Shown piece by piece: positions 1 to 5,470 of a stretch of DNA of 6,840 nucleotides. Numbering within the stretch: the stretch's first letter is position 1; every line of letters starts with the position of its first letter. Made by a program: the position numbers and the translations under genes. Under the pieces are notes generated by a model, which saw only the letters and a program-made list of their open reading frames with translations, ran no database searches and was not told the origin of the DNA. This DNA comes from Halieaceae bacterium (GTDB lineage Bacteria > Pseudomonadota > Gammaproteobacteria > Pseudomonadales > Halieaceae), in assembly GCA_018666295.1 (NCBI GenBank), contig JABIZW010000135.1, forward strand, positions 1 to 6,840, written 5' to 3'.

Positions 1-277
1 AAATCCAGTAATACAAGGCTGGATTGAGTAAACCCAAAATCAAACATCGCCAAAGCAACGCCCTTGGCACCTCGATGACGCGACTCAGCCTCCCGCCTAT
101 CGCCAGGCTCACCGCAAAGAATAGCCACGAGACAGTCGCAGCGGTGGTAATTAATTGCATGGGCGAGCTGTAAATTAGCGCCCACTTGAATGCGGTTGCC
201 ATGGTGCTCCAGAGTCCCACAGCCATTAGACCGAGTATCAGAGACTTGTGGTTGGAGGGGGCAGTTGGCGAGGACAT
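1..277 (-). CDS. DMT-superfamily (EamA-like) transporter, N-terminal part, cut by window edge
   Basis: The reverse strand from an ATG at 277 reads open for 92 codons to the left edge, so the gene is truncated by the window and not broken. The short polar start (residues 1-11) is followed by a hydrophobic helix at about 12-32 containing GLMAVGLWSTMATAFKWAL. A second helix lies at about 40-61 and the start of a third at 74-92 (LILGLLNPALYYWI). A small first helix with a G-x-W-S/G pattern and a Lys near its end is typical of EamA/RhaT-type drug/metabolite transporters, which are inner-membrane proteins of about 300 residues with ten helices. Substrates in this family are very varied and cannot be read here. 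No strong Shine-Dalgarno sits at normal distance (AGGAA is about 17 bases away), so an internal start is possible. It diverges from the carbonic-anhydrase-like gene across 79 bases. Confidence 0.8.
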   Translation of the reverse strand, partial: MSSPTAPSNHKSLILGLMAVGLWSTMATAFKWALIYSSPMQLITTAATVSWLFFAVSLAIGGRLSRVIEVPRALLWRCLILGLLNPALYYWI

Positions 278-344
278 TTGCGGTCGGACTGTATTCCTAA
301 GGTTGCAATGACGTAGACTCGGTCGAAAATTGGGTCAAGTCTGT

Positions 345-350
345 GAGGAG
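345..350 (+). promoter_or_regulatory. Ribosome binding site GAGGAG that fixes the start at 357
   Basis: GAGGAG ends six bases before the ATG at 357. It lies inside the reading frame that could begin at the TTG at 330, which argues against that upstream start. Confidence 0.75.
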
Positions 351-356
351 TTAACG

Positions 357-905
357 ATGGGCCATATGAGTAAGAATGTCACCTTAGATAATCCAGCCTA
401 CATTCACGAGTCGGCGTGGCTGTACGGTAAGGTTTACATTGGGAACGGGGCGTCAGTCTGGCCTAACGTTGTGACACGGGCGGAAACGTTTGAAATTCGC
501 ATTGGTGCACGCACGAATATCCAAGACTTTGTAATGATCCATGTGGGCGCCGCGTCGCCCACAATCGTTGGAGACGACTGCTCCATAACGCACCACGCGA
601 CCTTACACGGCTGCACCATTGGCGATCGTTGCTTGATCGGTATTAACGCAACGATTATGGACGGCGTGAAGATTGGCAATAACTGCATTGTCGCAGGCCA
701 TACGATTGTCACCGAAGGCAGTCAGTTTCCCGATAATACGGTTATTGCAGGCGTACCGGGAAAAGCCGTTGCGTCGCGGGACTGTGGTGATGCCAACCTA
801 GTTAATGCGAAATTTTACAGTGCCATGGCGGACACCTATGCTGCCGGCGACGATCGCTTGTCACAAGAGCAGGTGGATGCTGTGCTCAGCACTGTGGGTC
901 AGTAG
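357..905 (+). CDS. Gamma-carbonic-anhydrase-like hexapeptide-repeat protein (YrdA/PaaY/CaiE type)
   Basis: This 182-residue protein is built from left-handed beta-helix hexapeptide repeats (for example YIGNGASVWPNVV, TIGDRCLIGINATIMDGVKIGNNCIV) across residues 20-135, followed by a short C-terminal helical tail. The three zinc-ligand histidines of the gamma-carbonic anhydrase family are all present. They are H62 (VMIHVG), and H79 and H84 (ITHHATLHGC), the last two spaced five apart as in YrdA and Cam. The usual RGD after the VW-N-V strand reads RAE here: the Arg (41) is kept and the Asp is replaced by Glu. The family forms cytoplasmic trimers with active sites at subunit interfaces. Many members have weak or no measured carbonic anhydrase activity, and some are thioesterase or cofactor-related accessory proteins. 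The gene meets the rhodanese gene tail to tail with only 10 bases between stops. A bicarbonate-type SulP transporter lies just beyond, which mildly favours a role in CO2/bicarbonate handling. Confidence 0.85.
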   Translation: MGHMSKNVTLDNPAYIHESAWLYGKVYIGNGASVWPNVVTRAETFEIRIGARTNIQDFVMIHVGAASPTIVGDDCSITHHATLHGCTIGDRCLIGINATIMDGVKIGNNCIVAGHTIVTEGSQFPDNTVIAGVPGKAVASRDCGDANLVNAKFYSAMADTYAAGDDRLSQEQVDAVLSTVGQ

Positions 906-915
906 ACTAAATTGA

Positions 916-1329
916 TCAGGCGTCTGAGTCGTTCAGTACGCCTTTAAGCTGTCTCATCGGACCACCGTCGAATACAAGTTCGAATCCAGCCGCTTTGAGC
1001 AACGTTTTTGCCTGTGCAGAGCGGCGGCCACTTCGGCAATAAACGACAACCTCCTCGTCGAGTGCAATGCCCTCATTTAAGAGCGAGTCGGGGAGGCCTT
1101 TCAGCGGGAGGTTGACCGCGCCCTCAATAGATCCGGTCGCAAATTCCTGTGGGGTGCGAACATCAATAATGACAGGGGCTGAGATGTTGGACTGTATCGT
1201 GGCCAGATCATTCTCGGCTAAGGCTAACGCGCTAACCACGATGACAAGAAGGCCACTGAGCGTCGCCCAACGCCCTACTAAGCTGCCTCGGTTCCGATGC
1301 TGTTTTTTTCGTCGTCTTCTAAGATCCAT
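916..1329 (-). CDS. Exported single-domain rhodanese (PspE-like)
   Basis: This 137-residue protein has an unusually basic N-terminus (RRRRKKQHRNR, residues 4-14). A hydrophobic segment follows at 21-37 and ends in ALALAEN, which looks like a signal peptide with cleavage after ALA, or an uncleaved membrane anchor. The mature part is one rhodanese domain: IIDVRTPQEFATGSIEGAVN at 54-73 and the active-site loop CRSGRR with Cys98. Rhodaneses carry persulfide sulfur on this Cys and transfer it to acceptors such as cyanide or thiols. The predicted site is the periplasm. The start overlaps the 3' end of the SulP gene by 52 bases in the -1 frame, so translation is probably coupled. No good Shine-Dalgarno precedes the ATG (only AAAAGA). 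An A_AAA_AAC heptamer in the overlap could instead join it to SulP by frameshifting. The link to an anion transporter is suggestive, but the substrate is unknown. Confidence 0.83.
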   Translation of the reverse strand: MDLRRRRKKQHRNRGSLVGRWATLSGLLVIVVSALALAENDLATIQSNISAPVIIDVRTPQEFATGSIEGAVNLPLKGLPDSLLNEGIALDEEVVVYCRSGRRSAQAKTLLKAAGFELVFDGGPMRQLKGVLNDSDA

Positions 1330-2939
1330 TCTTTTGCTGCTGTTAGTGCTTCGAGTCGAGTCTCAAATTGCATATTAGCAGGCAAATGGTCTACTACCCC
1401 TAATCCTTCGAGTACCTGTGCTACTCCGTCTTTGATACCGCAGGCATAGAGGCGTTTGCCTGCATTATGTGCATCAACCGCAATTGTTTCCACGGCGCGT
1501 GCAGCTGATACATCGATAAAGGGTACTTGATGAAAGTCCAGCACAATGGCCCTGTGATCGTTACGACCAATACGCTCGCGGACATGATGACCCACATCGG
1601 CAGCGGCGCCGAAGCTCAGTGGCCCACCAAAGTCGAATAGGGTGAGGTGATCATCGACAGTCTTAAGTATGTTGGCCTCCGCGTCCGTGAGTTTTAGCTC
1701 GGCGTCATCGCCCTCACCACTGAACGACTTTAGCTGTTCGTCAGCGATCTGCTTGACGAACGCTAATGCTGCGATGACAACGCCGGCCATCACCGCCGTG
1801 ATGAGGTCGACAAACACGGTGAGTCCCAAGACTAGAGCCATCAGTAATAGATCAAAGCGAGGACCCTGGTGTGCTCGTTTGAGATAGGCAATGTCGATAA
1901 TGTCGTACCCCACCTTGACGAGGATGCCGGCGAGGACAGCGTGTGGAATCTTTGCCGCAAAGGGGGCAAGGACTAGAAGCACGGCGAGCAGCAACACACT
2001 GTGCAACATCCCCGAAATCTTGGTGCTACCCCCGGTGCGGATATTGACCACTGTTCTCATTGTCGCGCCGGCGCCGGGAATGCCACCAAAGAAGCCAGCG
2101 ACGGTATTACCGATACCTTGACCGATGAGCTCACGATTGGAGTTGTGCCGAGTCCGAGTCATGTTGTCAGCAACGAGTGATGTGAGGAGACTGTCTATCG
2201 CACCCAGCACCGCTAAGATGGCCGCGGCTTCAAAGATGATGATTGCTGTATCGGCCTTTAATGCGGGCACGATGAAGCTAGGAAGGCCCGTGGGGATGGC
2301 GCCTAAAATAGGCAAGCCCTCAATAAAAAGACCCAGGAGGGTGCCCGTGACCAGGGCGGCAAGAGGAGAGGGAATGACACGCCCCCAAGCTGCTGGCCAG
2401 CTAAACACCATGGCAAGCGTTAAAAGTCCGATGAATAGTGCGCCAAAGTGCGGATCCATGACGGCCGTCGGCACTTCCATCAACGCGGGAATAGTACCGC
2501 TACCCTCGGGTTCGTGACCAAAAAGTCGCGCGAGTTGCAGGGCGATGATGATGCAGCCGATGCCACTCATAAATCCAGATACAACGGGGTAAGGCACCAA
2601 GCGGATGTATTGGCCAAACCCGAGTAGGCCAAACATGATTTGTATAAGACCGGCTAAAATAACGGTCGCAAAGACGAGTGATGGATCGCCGTTCAGCGAG
2701 GCAAAAACGCCCGCAAAAACCACGACCATTGGGCCGGTCGGGCCCGTAATCTGAGACCCAGTGCCACCGAATAAGGCCGCAAAAAAGCCGACGATGATAG
2801 CGCCATAGACACCCGCGATGGGACCTGCTCCCGATGCCTCGCCAAAAGCGAGTGCCAATGGAAGCGCCACGACTCCGGCAGTCAAGCCGCCATAAAGGTC
2901 ACCGCGAAGATTACTCGTGTCGAAAAACTTGCTGCTCAT
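1278..2939 (-). CDS. SulP-family anion transporter with STAS domain, BicA-like (possible Na+/bicarbonate symporter)
   Basis: This 553-residue protein has the usual SulP layout. A hydrophobic transport domain of about 12-14 helices spans residues 15-395, a linker follows, and a cytoplasmic STAS domain covers about 420-540 (VLDFHQVPFIDVSAARAVE at 466-484). Family signatures are clear: AGVVALPLALAFG at 21-33, LFGGTGSQITGPTGP at 56-70, and NSNRELIGQGIGN followed by GGIPGAGATMRT at 285-296. The SulP fold transports sulfate, bicarbonate, dicarboxylates or other anions. As I recall the cyanobacterial BicA structure, sodium is held by Asp258, Thr262, Gly300 and Ala301, and bicarbonate lies near Thr69 and Thr302. 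With a constant offset of nine these map to D249, T253, G291, A292, T60 and T293, all identical here. That favours Na+-coupled bicarbonate uptake over sulfate, but is not proof. The start is the ATG at 2939; its ribosome binding site is weak. The NTF2-like gene lies 78 bases upstream and the rhodanese gene overlaps its end. Confidence 0.88.
   Translation of the reverse strand: MSSKFFDTSNLRGDLYGGLTAGVVALPLALAFGEASGAGPIAGVYGAIIVGFFAALFGGTGSQITGPTGPMVVVFAGVFASLNGDPSLVFATVILAGLIQIMFGLLGFGQYIRLVPYPVVSGFMSGIGCIIIALQLARLFGHEPEGSGTIPALMEVPTAVMDPHFGALFIGLLTLAMVFSWPAAWGRVIPSPLAALVTGTLLGLFIEGLPILGAIPTGLPSFIVPALKADTAIIIFEAAAILAVLGAIDSLLTSLVADNMTRTRHNSNRELIGQGIGNTVAGFFGGIPGAGATMRTVVNIRTGGSTKISGMLHSVLLLAVLLVLAPFAAKIPHAVLAGILVKVGYDIIDIAYLKRAHQGPRFDLLLMALVLGLTVFVDLITAVMAGVVIAALAFVKQIADEQLKSFSGEGDDAELKLTDAEANILKTVDDHLTLFDFGGPLSFGAAADVGHHVRERIGRNDHRAIVLDFHQVPFIDVSAARAVETIAVDAHNAGKRLYACGIKDGVAQVLEGLGVVDHLPANMQFETRLEALTAAKEWILEDDEKNSIGTEAA
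1302..1308 (-). other. A_AAA_AAC slippery heptamer in the SulP/rhodanese overlap (candidate -1 frameshift site)
   Basis: On the minus strand a run of seven A (1309-1303) lies in the 52-base overlap. In the SulP frame it reads GAA AAA AAC, so the heptamer A_AAA_AAC is in the canonical X_XXY_YYZ register. Rhodanese is in the -1 frame relative to SulP, so a slip here continues directly at CAG CAT CGG into the rhodanese frame. Without a slip SulP ends eight codons later. I see no strong downstream stem-loop or upstream internal Shine-Dalgarno, so function is uncertain. A homopolymer length error in the assembly is another explanation. Confidence 0.35.
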
Positions 2940-3017
2940 ACCAATGTGCCCGCTTAAATTCGTTCGCTTTGATAGTGCTTGGTTAAGTAAATCGCTACCC
3001 CTGATGAATGCAGCTGC

Positions 3018-3389
3018 TTAGCCTTCAGGCATCGCAGAGCTGTGGTGTTGAATAATTTTCCAAGCACCGCCAATGAGCTCGTAGGTGTAGTTAAAACGTG
3101 CGGCTACGGATGAGCCATCGCCAAAGGTAAAGACATAGATTCCAGCGTTGGTAGCTAACGTATCGGAGAGGACTCGGGCGTTAGACTCGGTGATGACACC
3201 CTGCGGCTTCTTGGCGAGGAACGCGACGAAGTAATCTCTGATCTCCGCATGATTGTGACGAACTTGGTTGGATACGGTCGGCAGCAGCACGGCATTGTCT
3301 GCGTACATCTGGGTGACCACGTCGGGGTCGCCAGTGGCCAAGGCGTCATTCCATTCACTAAACAATGCGATCACATTTTCTTCGTTCAC
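3018..3389 (-). CDS. Small NTF2-like (SnoaL/CaMKII association-domain type) protein
   Basis: From a GTG at 3389 the protein has 123 residues. The reading frame stays open upstream to an ATG at 3509. The GTG is preferred because TGGAGA ends five bases before it and because the domain begins immediately after (NEENVIALFSEWNDALATGDPDVVTQMYADNAVLLPT). The pattern of two N-terminal helices with W..AL..GD...V..MY, then LLPTVSNQVR, HAEIRDYF, a pair of strands and a final strand WKIIQHHSSAMPE matches the cone-shaped NTF2-like fold, specifically the SgcJ/EcaC and CaMKII association-domain group. These are small cytoplasmic dimeric or oligomeric proteins that may bind small ligands or act as enzymes; no catalytic residue can be named. 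It is the first gene of the minus-strand cluster and diverges from the LysR gene. It has a 5' leader able to fold just ahead of the start. Confidence 0.8.
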   Translation of the reverse strand: MNEENVIALFSEWNDALATGDPDVVTQMYADNAVLLPTVSNQVRHNHAEIRDYFVAFLAKKPQGVITESNARVLSDTLATNAGIYVFTFGDGSSVAARFNYTYELIGGAWKIIQHHSSAMPEG

Positions 3390-3394
3390 TGCGG

Positions 3395-3400
3395 TCTCCA
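3395..3400 (-). promoter_or_regulatory. Ribosome binding site TGGAGA that fixes the GTG start at 3389
   Basis: On the minus strand TTTTGGAGACCGCA precedes the GTG. The purine-rich core lies five bases from the start, and no comparable site precedes the in-frame ATG at 3509. Confidence 0.65.
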
Positions 3401-3408
3401 AAAGGGTT

Positions 3409-3491
3409 GAAAAAATAAAGCATACGCCGACCTCGCTGCGCGCATAAAACGCGCCCGCGCAGGCGAAATTGGCGGGTTTGGGCAGGTATGC
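3409..3491 (-). promoter_or_regulatory. Foldable 5' leader ending in a U-run before the NTF2-like gene (candidate attenuator)
   Basis: On the minus strand GCATAC-CU-GCC (3491-3481) can pair with GGCGTATGC (3428-3420) to give nine base pairs with a two-base bulge. Inside it, CTGCGCG (3462-3456) pairs perfectly with CGCGCAG (3442-3436). A shorter alternative, GCGCG with CGCGC around TTTTATG, is also possible. The closing arm runs straight into TTTATTTTTT (3419-3410), as at an intrinsic terminator, about 20 bases before the GTG start. CTCGC (3495-3491) can also pair with GCGAG (3436-3432), an alternative that would break the outer stem. The promoter for this transcript is not identified. Confidence 0.35.
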
Positions 3492-3545
3492 GAGTATGTA
3501 CGCCGTCACTCTATTGATTGGATGCGATAGTTGTTACTAATATAT

Positions 3546-3554
3546 TGATATAAT
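3546..3554 (+). promoter_or_regulatory. Extended -10 promoter TGATATAAT for the LysR-type gene
   Basis: TGATATAAT is a perfect match to the extended -10 form TGnTATAAT. No TTGACA-like -35 lies 16-18 bases upstream, as is usual for extended -10 promoters. Transcription should start near 3561, about 27 bases before the ATG and inside the dyad at 3556-3574. The surrounding stretch (3527-3575) is markedly AT-rich compared with the rest of the window. Confidence 0.6.
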
Positions 3555-3555
3555 T

Positions 3556-3574
3556 TGATAGTAAAAATCTATCA
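3556..3574 (+). promoter_or_regulatory. LysR/OxyR-type operator dyad TGATAG-N7-CTATCA overlapping the start of transcription
   Basis: Two perfect six-base arms flank seven A/T bases. The core ATAG-N7-CTAT has the spacing of the published OxyR element ATAGnTnnnAnCTAT; the inner A matches and the inner T does not. Position across the expected transcription start of the regulator gene suggests negative autoregulation, the common LysR pattern. The second half of a full OxyR tetramer site, seven bases away, is not evident, though a further GATAGT lies at 3526-3531. Confidence 0.5.
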
Positions 3575-3587
3575 CCTATACGGAGCG

Positions 3588-4532
3588 ATGACTGTGCAGC
3601 CAAAACTCAACCTCAGTTTGCGTCAATTGGAGTATTTTAAGACGATTAGCGATGCCGGAAGCTTCCGCGGCGCCGCGGAGCGATTGGGCGTCACTCAGCC
3701 CACACTAACCGCGCAAATCGCAACGCTCGAAGAGTCTTTGGGCGTGAAGTTGTTCGAGAGAACCCGCTCAGGTGCCACACCGACCGTGGCGGCACGCGAG
3801 TTGATGCCGGTGTGTCATCGTATTCAAGAAGAGGTGCAGAGCTTTGTCGATACCGCGCACGGGTTTTCTGGCGGGGTTGCGGGGACCTACCGTATCGGAG
3901 TCACACCGACGCTTGGGCCCTACTTACTCCCCCAAGTTCTCCCGGAAATTCATAAGCGGTTTCAGGAACTTCGGCTGTTTGTTCGGGAGGGTGTGCCTGC
4001 CGAGCTGAGTCAGGATTTAAGAAGCGCGAAACATGATCTTATTCTCTCTACCCAGCCGATCGCGGAATCGGGGCTCGACGTCAGCCCACTGTTTAGGGAG
4101 CCCCTCAAATTGGTACTGCCGTTGGACCACCGGTTGGCAAGTAAAGACGTGATCAATCGAATGGACCTGGTGGGTGAGGAAGTGCTGACACTGGACGAAC
4201 ACCACCTTTATCACCGCCAAGTGACCGAGTTGTGCCAGACGCTTGGCGCGAATACACGGCGCGACTTCGAGGGGACGTCGCTCGACACGCTGCGACAGAT
4301 GGTCGTGATGGGCATGGGGATTACTTTTTTACCCGCCTTGTACGTCGCCTCCGAGATCAGAGAGACCGATCCGCTCAGGGTTACAGACGTTTTTGGTGTG
4401 AACATGTACCGTGACCATGCACTTGCCTGGCGAAGTCGCTCACCCGCGCGTCCTCTGTTTCGGCGCCTTGCGCAAACGATTCGTGAGTTAGTACCGAATA
4501 CAGCAGCGAGTGAGCTCCGTGTTTTATATTAG
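3588..4532 (+). CDS. LysR-family regulator, OxyR-like but lacking the peroxidatic cysteine
   Basis: This protein has 314 residues. The N-terminal winged helix-turn-helix is at about 8-68 (LRQLEYFKTISDAGSFRGAAERLGVTQPTL). The effector domain starts near residue 94 with YRIGVTPTLGPYLLPQVLPEI, closely like OxyR IGLIPTVGPYLLP. The redox region aligns with E. coli OxyR without gaps: LEDGHCLRDQAMGFC against LDEHHLYHRQVTELC. The position of Cys199 is therefore Leu207, while the Cys208 position is kept as Cys216 and the preceding His is kept. FEGTSLDTLRQMVVMGMGITFLPAL also matches OxyR. The classical peroxide-driven disulfide cannot form, so it either senses something else or acts as a fixed-state regulator. 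The start is either the ATG at 3588, only two bases after GGAG (3582-3585), or the GTG at 3594, with better spacing of eight. It diverges from the NTF2-like gene and precedes the crotonase operon by 70 bases. Confidence 0.9.
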   Translation: MTVQPKLNLSLRQLEYFKTISDAGSFRGAAERLGVTQPTLTAQIATLEESLGVKLFERTRSGATPTVAARELMPVCHRIQEEVQSFVDTAHGFSGGVAGTYRIGVTPTLGPYLLPQVLPEIHKRFQELRLFVREGVPAELSQDLRSAKHDLILSTQPIAESGLDVSPLFREPLKLVLPLDHRLASKDVINRMDLVGEEVLTLDEHHLYHRQVTELCQTLGANTRRDFEGTSLDTLRQMVVMGMGITFLPALYVASEIRETDPLRVTDVFGVNMYRDHALAWRSRSPARPLFRRLAQTIRELVPNTAASELRVLY

Positions 4533-4544
4533 TGCGTCAGAGGC

Positions 4545-4573
4545 TTGCCGACGCCGTAGCTTGCTAGGATAGT
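4545..4573 (+). promoter_or_regulatory. Candidate sigma-70 promoter for the crotonase-MTHFR-demethylase operon
   Basis: TTGCCG (4545-4550) and GATAGT (4568-4573) each match four of six consensus bases with a 17-base spacer, placing the start of transcription near 4580. The next gene begins at 4603 after GAGAGAG at 4589-4595. The -10 hexamer is the same GATAGT found in the regulator operator, so it may instead be, or also be, a regulator half-site. No terminator is visible after the LysR gene, so read-through is possible. Confidence 0.4.
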
Positions 4574-4602
4574 GACACCCACCTTATTGAGAGAGTCACC
4601 TA

Positions 4603-5367
4603 ATGAGTTACGAATCGACAACGCCATTTATCCATGTCGCCGTTGCGCACCATTGCCTCACGATTGAGTTCAACCGTCCTGATGCGCTTAACGCGCTGAG
4701 ACCCGAAATGTTGTCCGAGTCGGCTCGGTTGGTGCAACAAGGCAGTGACGACGAAGAGGTGTCGGTCATTGTACTGCGCGGAGCGGGACGCGCGTTTTCT
4801 GCAGGCGTTGACTTGAAGGTGTTGCAAGGTATAAAGCCTGAGGGCGGGATAATTGGTAACGTTTTCGACGAGCCAGCGGCGCTCTTGGCGGCGGCTATTC
4901 GTGACGCCGGGGTTCCTGTCATCGCACGCGCGGTGGGTGCTTGTTTTACTGGTGCGCTAGAGGTGGCCCTGCACTGCGATTTTGTCTACACCACCGACTC
5001 ATCAAAATTTGGCGACACCCACACAAAATTTGGTCTGCGCCCGACGTGGGGAATGTCTCAGACACTGTCGCGCGCTGTAGGCCACCGACGTGCCCGTGAG
5101 CTTTCGTTTACCGCGAACGTTTTTTCAGGCGTTCAAGCGGTTCAGTGGGGTGTTGCTAATGCCAGTTTTGAGACGCCAGAGGCTTTGGATGAGGCGTTGT
5201 CAGAGACCTGTTCGCGCATTGTTGGCAACAGTTCCGAGGCGGTTGCTGCGATGAAAGATCTCTATCGTCTGGCCGAAGAAGAGGGTGGAATTCGTGCCTC
5301 GCTCGACGCCGAAAGCACCTCGAATTACACGATTTCTGACACCGAAGAACGGCTGTCGAAATTTTAG
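4603..5367 (+). CDS. Crotonase-family protein (enoyl-CoA hydratase/isomerase-like) with Glu-to-His change at the second catalytic position
   Basis: This 254-residue protein has the crotonase fold at the usual length. The start at 4603 has GAGAGAG seven bases upstream. Family landmarks are IEFNRPDALNALRPEM at 21-36, the first oxyanion-hole loop GRAFSAGVDLK at 62-72, and the second oxyanion-hole segment GACFTGALEVALHCDF at 112-127 with Gly117. Rat enoyl-CoA hydratase uses Glu144 and Glu164, and the DMSP-pathway hydratase DmdD uses Glu121 and Glu141, both pairs 20 apart. Here the first is E120, but the second position is H140 in FGDTHTKFG. The DTH form recurs in a recognised group of annotated enoyl-CoA hydratases whose chemistry is poorly known. 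A simple hydratase call is therefore unsafe; isomerase, hydrolase or specialised hydratase activity is possible. It is the first gene of a probable operon with MTHFR and a DmdA-like protein, which suggests work on a short acyl-CoA remaining after demethylation. Confidence 0.87.
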   Translation: MSYESTTPFIHVAVAHHCLTIEFNRPDALNALRPEMLSESARLVQQGSDDEEVSVIVLRGAGRAFSAGVDLKVLQGIKPEGGIIGNVFDEPAALLAAAIRDAGVPVIARAVGACFTGALEVALHCDFVYTTDSSKFGDTHTKFGLRPTWGMSQTLSRAVGHRRARELSFTANVFSGVQAVQWGVANASFETPEALDEALSETCSRIVGNSSEAVAAMKDLYRLAEEEGGIRASLDAESTSNYTISDTEERLSKF

Positions 5368-5470
5368 TTTTGAAGGGACTCTAACCCCTCGGAGTAGGGG
5401 TCTAAATTAGCCCTATTGCGCTCGCTCAATTTTGGGGTTAATTTCGCGCATTCGTTGGGTGGAGTTCGCG
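5368..5470 (+). promoter_or_regulatory. 103-base spacer rich in alternative pairings between crotonase and MTHFR genes
   Basis: TAACCCCT (5382-5389) can pair locally with AGGGGT (5396-5401) or over a distance with GGGGTTA (5434-5440). TAGGG (5395-5399) can instead pair with CCCTA (5411-5415), bracketing the small palindrome CTAAATTAG (5402-5410). These choices exclude one another, as in an attenuator. The same symmetries could equally be a protein operator in DNA. No U-run follows the 5384-5401 hairpin, so it is not a standard terminator. No promoter here is convincing. Confidence 0.3.

Noticed and set aside
330..356. TTG start for the gamma-carbonic-anhydrase-like gene
   Set aside because: The frame is open, but GAGGAG with ideal spacing precedes the ATG at 357, and the extra nine residues are not part of the hexapeptide fold.
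3390..3509. Forty-residue N-terminal extension of the NTF2-like protein from the ATG at 3509
   Set aside because: The extension matches no signal peptide or domain, has no ribosome binding site at the ATG, and overlaps the leader structure. The GTG at 3389 has a good TGGAGA and begins exactly at the domain.
4543..4564. Direct repeat GCTTGC at 4543 and 4559 as a regulator site
   Set aside because: Six bases repeated once is expected by chance, and there is no matching copy in the other promoters.
5384..5401. ACCCCT/AGGGGT hairpin as a rho-independent terminator after the crotonase gene
   Set aside because: The stem has only six pairs and is followed by CTAAATTAG with no T-run.
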